From assembly GCA_937891215.1 (NCBI GenBank), contig CALAEU010000071.1:1-7451 (forward strand): DNA of 7,451 nt, in the 5' to 3' direction. Under the pieces are notes generated by a model. That model worked only from the letters and a program-made list of their open reading frames with translations. It had not been told where the DNA came from and made no database searches. Positions 6,562-7,451 of this stretch are shown here, one piece after another; position 1 is the stretch's first letter, and the number at the start of each line of letters is the position of its first letter. This DNA comes from an uncultured Clostridia bacterium (lineage in GTDB: Bacteria; Bacillota_A; Clostridia; Oscillospirales; Acutalibacteraceae). Made by a program: the position numbers and the translations under genes.

Positions 6562-7440
6562 ATGGCACAAGAAAATCAAGAAATAGATATTTATTTACCA
6601 TATGAAGATTTACCGGATAAGGAATTAGAAGAGCTTGTACGATTTGTGGAGTCTGTTCCGGGAAAAAGAATCTATCCACTTTATGTAGGGGCAGAATTTA
6701 AAGGTCGTGTTACATCTAATAGTGGCATTAATATTGAGGCATATTACCGTGTTCTTGGAATCGAACTGTTGCCAGAAGAAGTAAAACGTATTTTATATTT
6801 AGATGTAGATATGGTAGTAAAAGGTTCTTTATGGAATTTGTATCATACAGAAATAACAGGCCATCCATTTGTAGCTTGTGAGGATATTTTTGGGATTATA
6901 AATGGATTTCATGCTGAAAATATGGAAAGGCTAGGGATTCCTGCAGAGTATACTTATTTTAATACAGGAGTATTGCTCTTGAATGTGGAGTATTTAAGAA
7001 AAGATAATGCTGTAAATAAATTGCTTCAGATGATTTATCAAAAATATAAACAATACCTATATAATGAGCAAGATGCCATGAATGAATTATATTATGATAA
7101 AGTATTATATGTGGGGTGGGATGAGTACAATTGTCCGCCGGCATGGTATTATTTGTCTAAAGATAGTTTGAAAGAAGGAAAAGTGAGATTTGCATCCTAT
7201 GATGTAATAAAGGAACAAATTACAAAACCTGATTTTTATGATAAATATCAAAATATATCTGAGCAGATGTATGAGAGTGCTGCAATTATTCATTACATGG
7301 GGGAAACAAAACCATGGAATGTTACTAGACAAGAAGCATCCGTGTATGAATTATTTGACAGAGCTTATAGGATATATTACGAGAAATATGAATGTTTAAG
7401 AAGTAGTGTTAAGAAAAATAATATTTCTTCCGATAAATAA
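6562..7440 (+). pseudogene. Glycosyltransferase family 8, N-terminus missing
   Basis: The frame matches GT8 (LgtC/GspA-like retaining glycosyltransferases that move a sugar from a nucleotide donor, often in LPS, capsule or wall decoration). Seen motifs, numbered from the ATG, are AYYRVLGIELLP (60-71), ILYLDVDMVV with the metal-binding DxD at 81-83, YFNTGVLLLN (132-141), NEQDAMN (168-174) and IIHYMGETKPW (242-252), whose His and KPW contact metal and diphosphate. Family members begin with about 35 residues forming the first strand of the nucleotide-binding fold (a D-x-N/xY plus S-L-x-x-N pattern). These are absent: the open frame begins at 6541 with no room for them. The first residues, MAQENQEID, look like the start of a different, Bacteroidetes capsule protein joined in frame. 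Codon use is AT-rich and Firmicute-like. The C-terminus appears complete, with a TAA at 7438. Confidence 0.85.
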
Positions 7441-7451
7441 GGAAGATTATT

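Noticed and set aside
5731..7440. Two-gene capsule operon (export lipoprotein plus GT8)
   Set aside because: GT8 lacks its N-terminal strand and differs in composition; the in-frame link at 6562-6590 is better explained as a join between sources.

Overview
The window does not read as one continuous genome. It looks like a patchwork of at least four sources joined at short, AT-rich or sequence-similar joints, as expected for a chimeric metagenomic contig from a gut-like community of Firmicutes plus Bacteroidetes. The evidence is that conserved proteins stop or start mid-domain exactly where the frame, base composition and apparent family change. 

Layout: (A) about 1-490 is extremely AT-rich and encodes the N-terminal part of a ComEC-like DNA-uptake membrane protein, typical of low-GC Bacilli or Mollicutes-like gut Firmicutes. 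(B) About 487-693 is an internal piece of an AAA/ABC-type ATPase carrying Walker B and the H-loop but no Walker A. (C) About 695-5700 is the main coherent block, from a Clostridia/Ruminococcaceae-like Firmicute. It has a leftward gene for a membrane-anchored repeat/beta-propeller protein that has lost its C-terminus, a divergent promoter region, a complete rightward EF-G-like translational GTPase, a terminator overlapped by two parS-like 16-mers, and a well-bounded structured RNA gene that resembles the raiA ncRNA class. (D) About 5710-6570 is Bacteroidetes-like: a complete Wza/BexD-type polysaccharide export lipoprotein with no Shine-Dalgarno, then apparently the first codons of the next capsule gene. 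(E) About 6571-7451 is a low-GC Firmicute-like glycosyltransferase family 8 gene missing its N-terminal strand. 

Inside block C the two protein genes are divergently transcribed from near-identical sigma-A-type promoters (TTGAAA, 17 nt, TATTAT), and each has a strong Shine-Dalgarno with a non-ATG start (GTG and TTG). The apparent pairing of an export lipoprotein with a glycosyltransferase in D/E looks like a capsule operon but is probably an assembly artefact. I see no convincing new defence, mobile or multi-gene system. The most interesting real biology is the ncRNA, the paired parS-like sites, and the EF-G-like protein with altered G-motifs.
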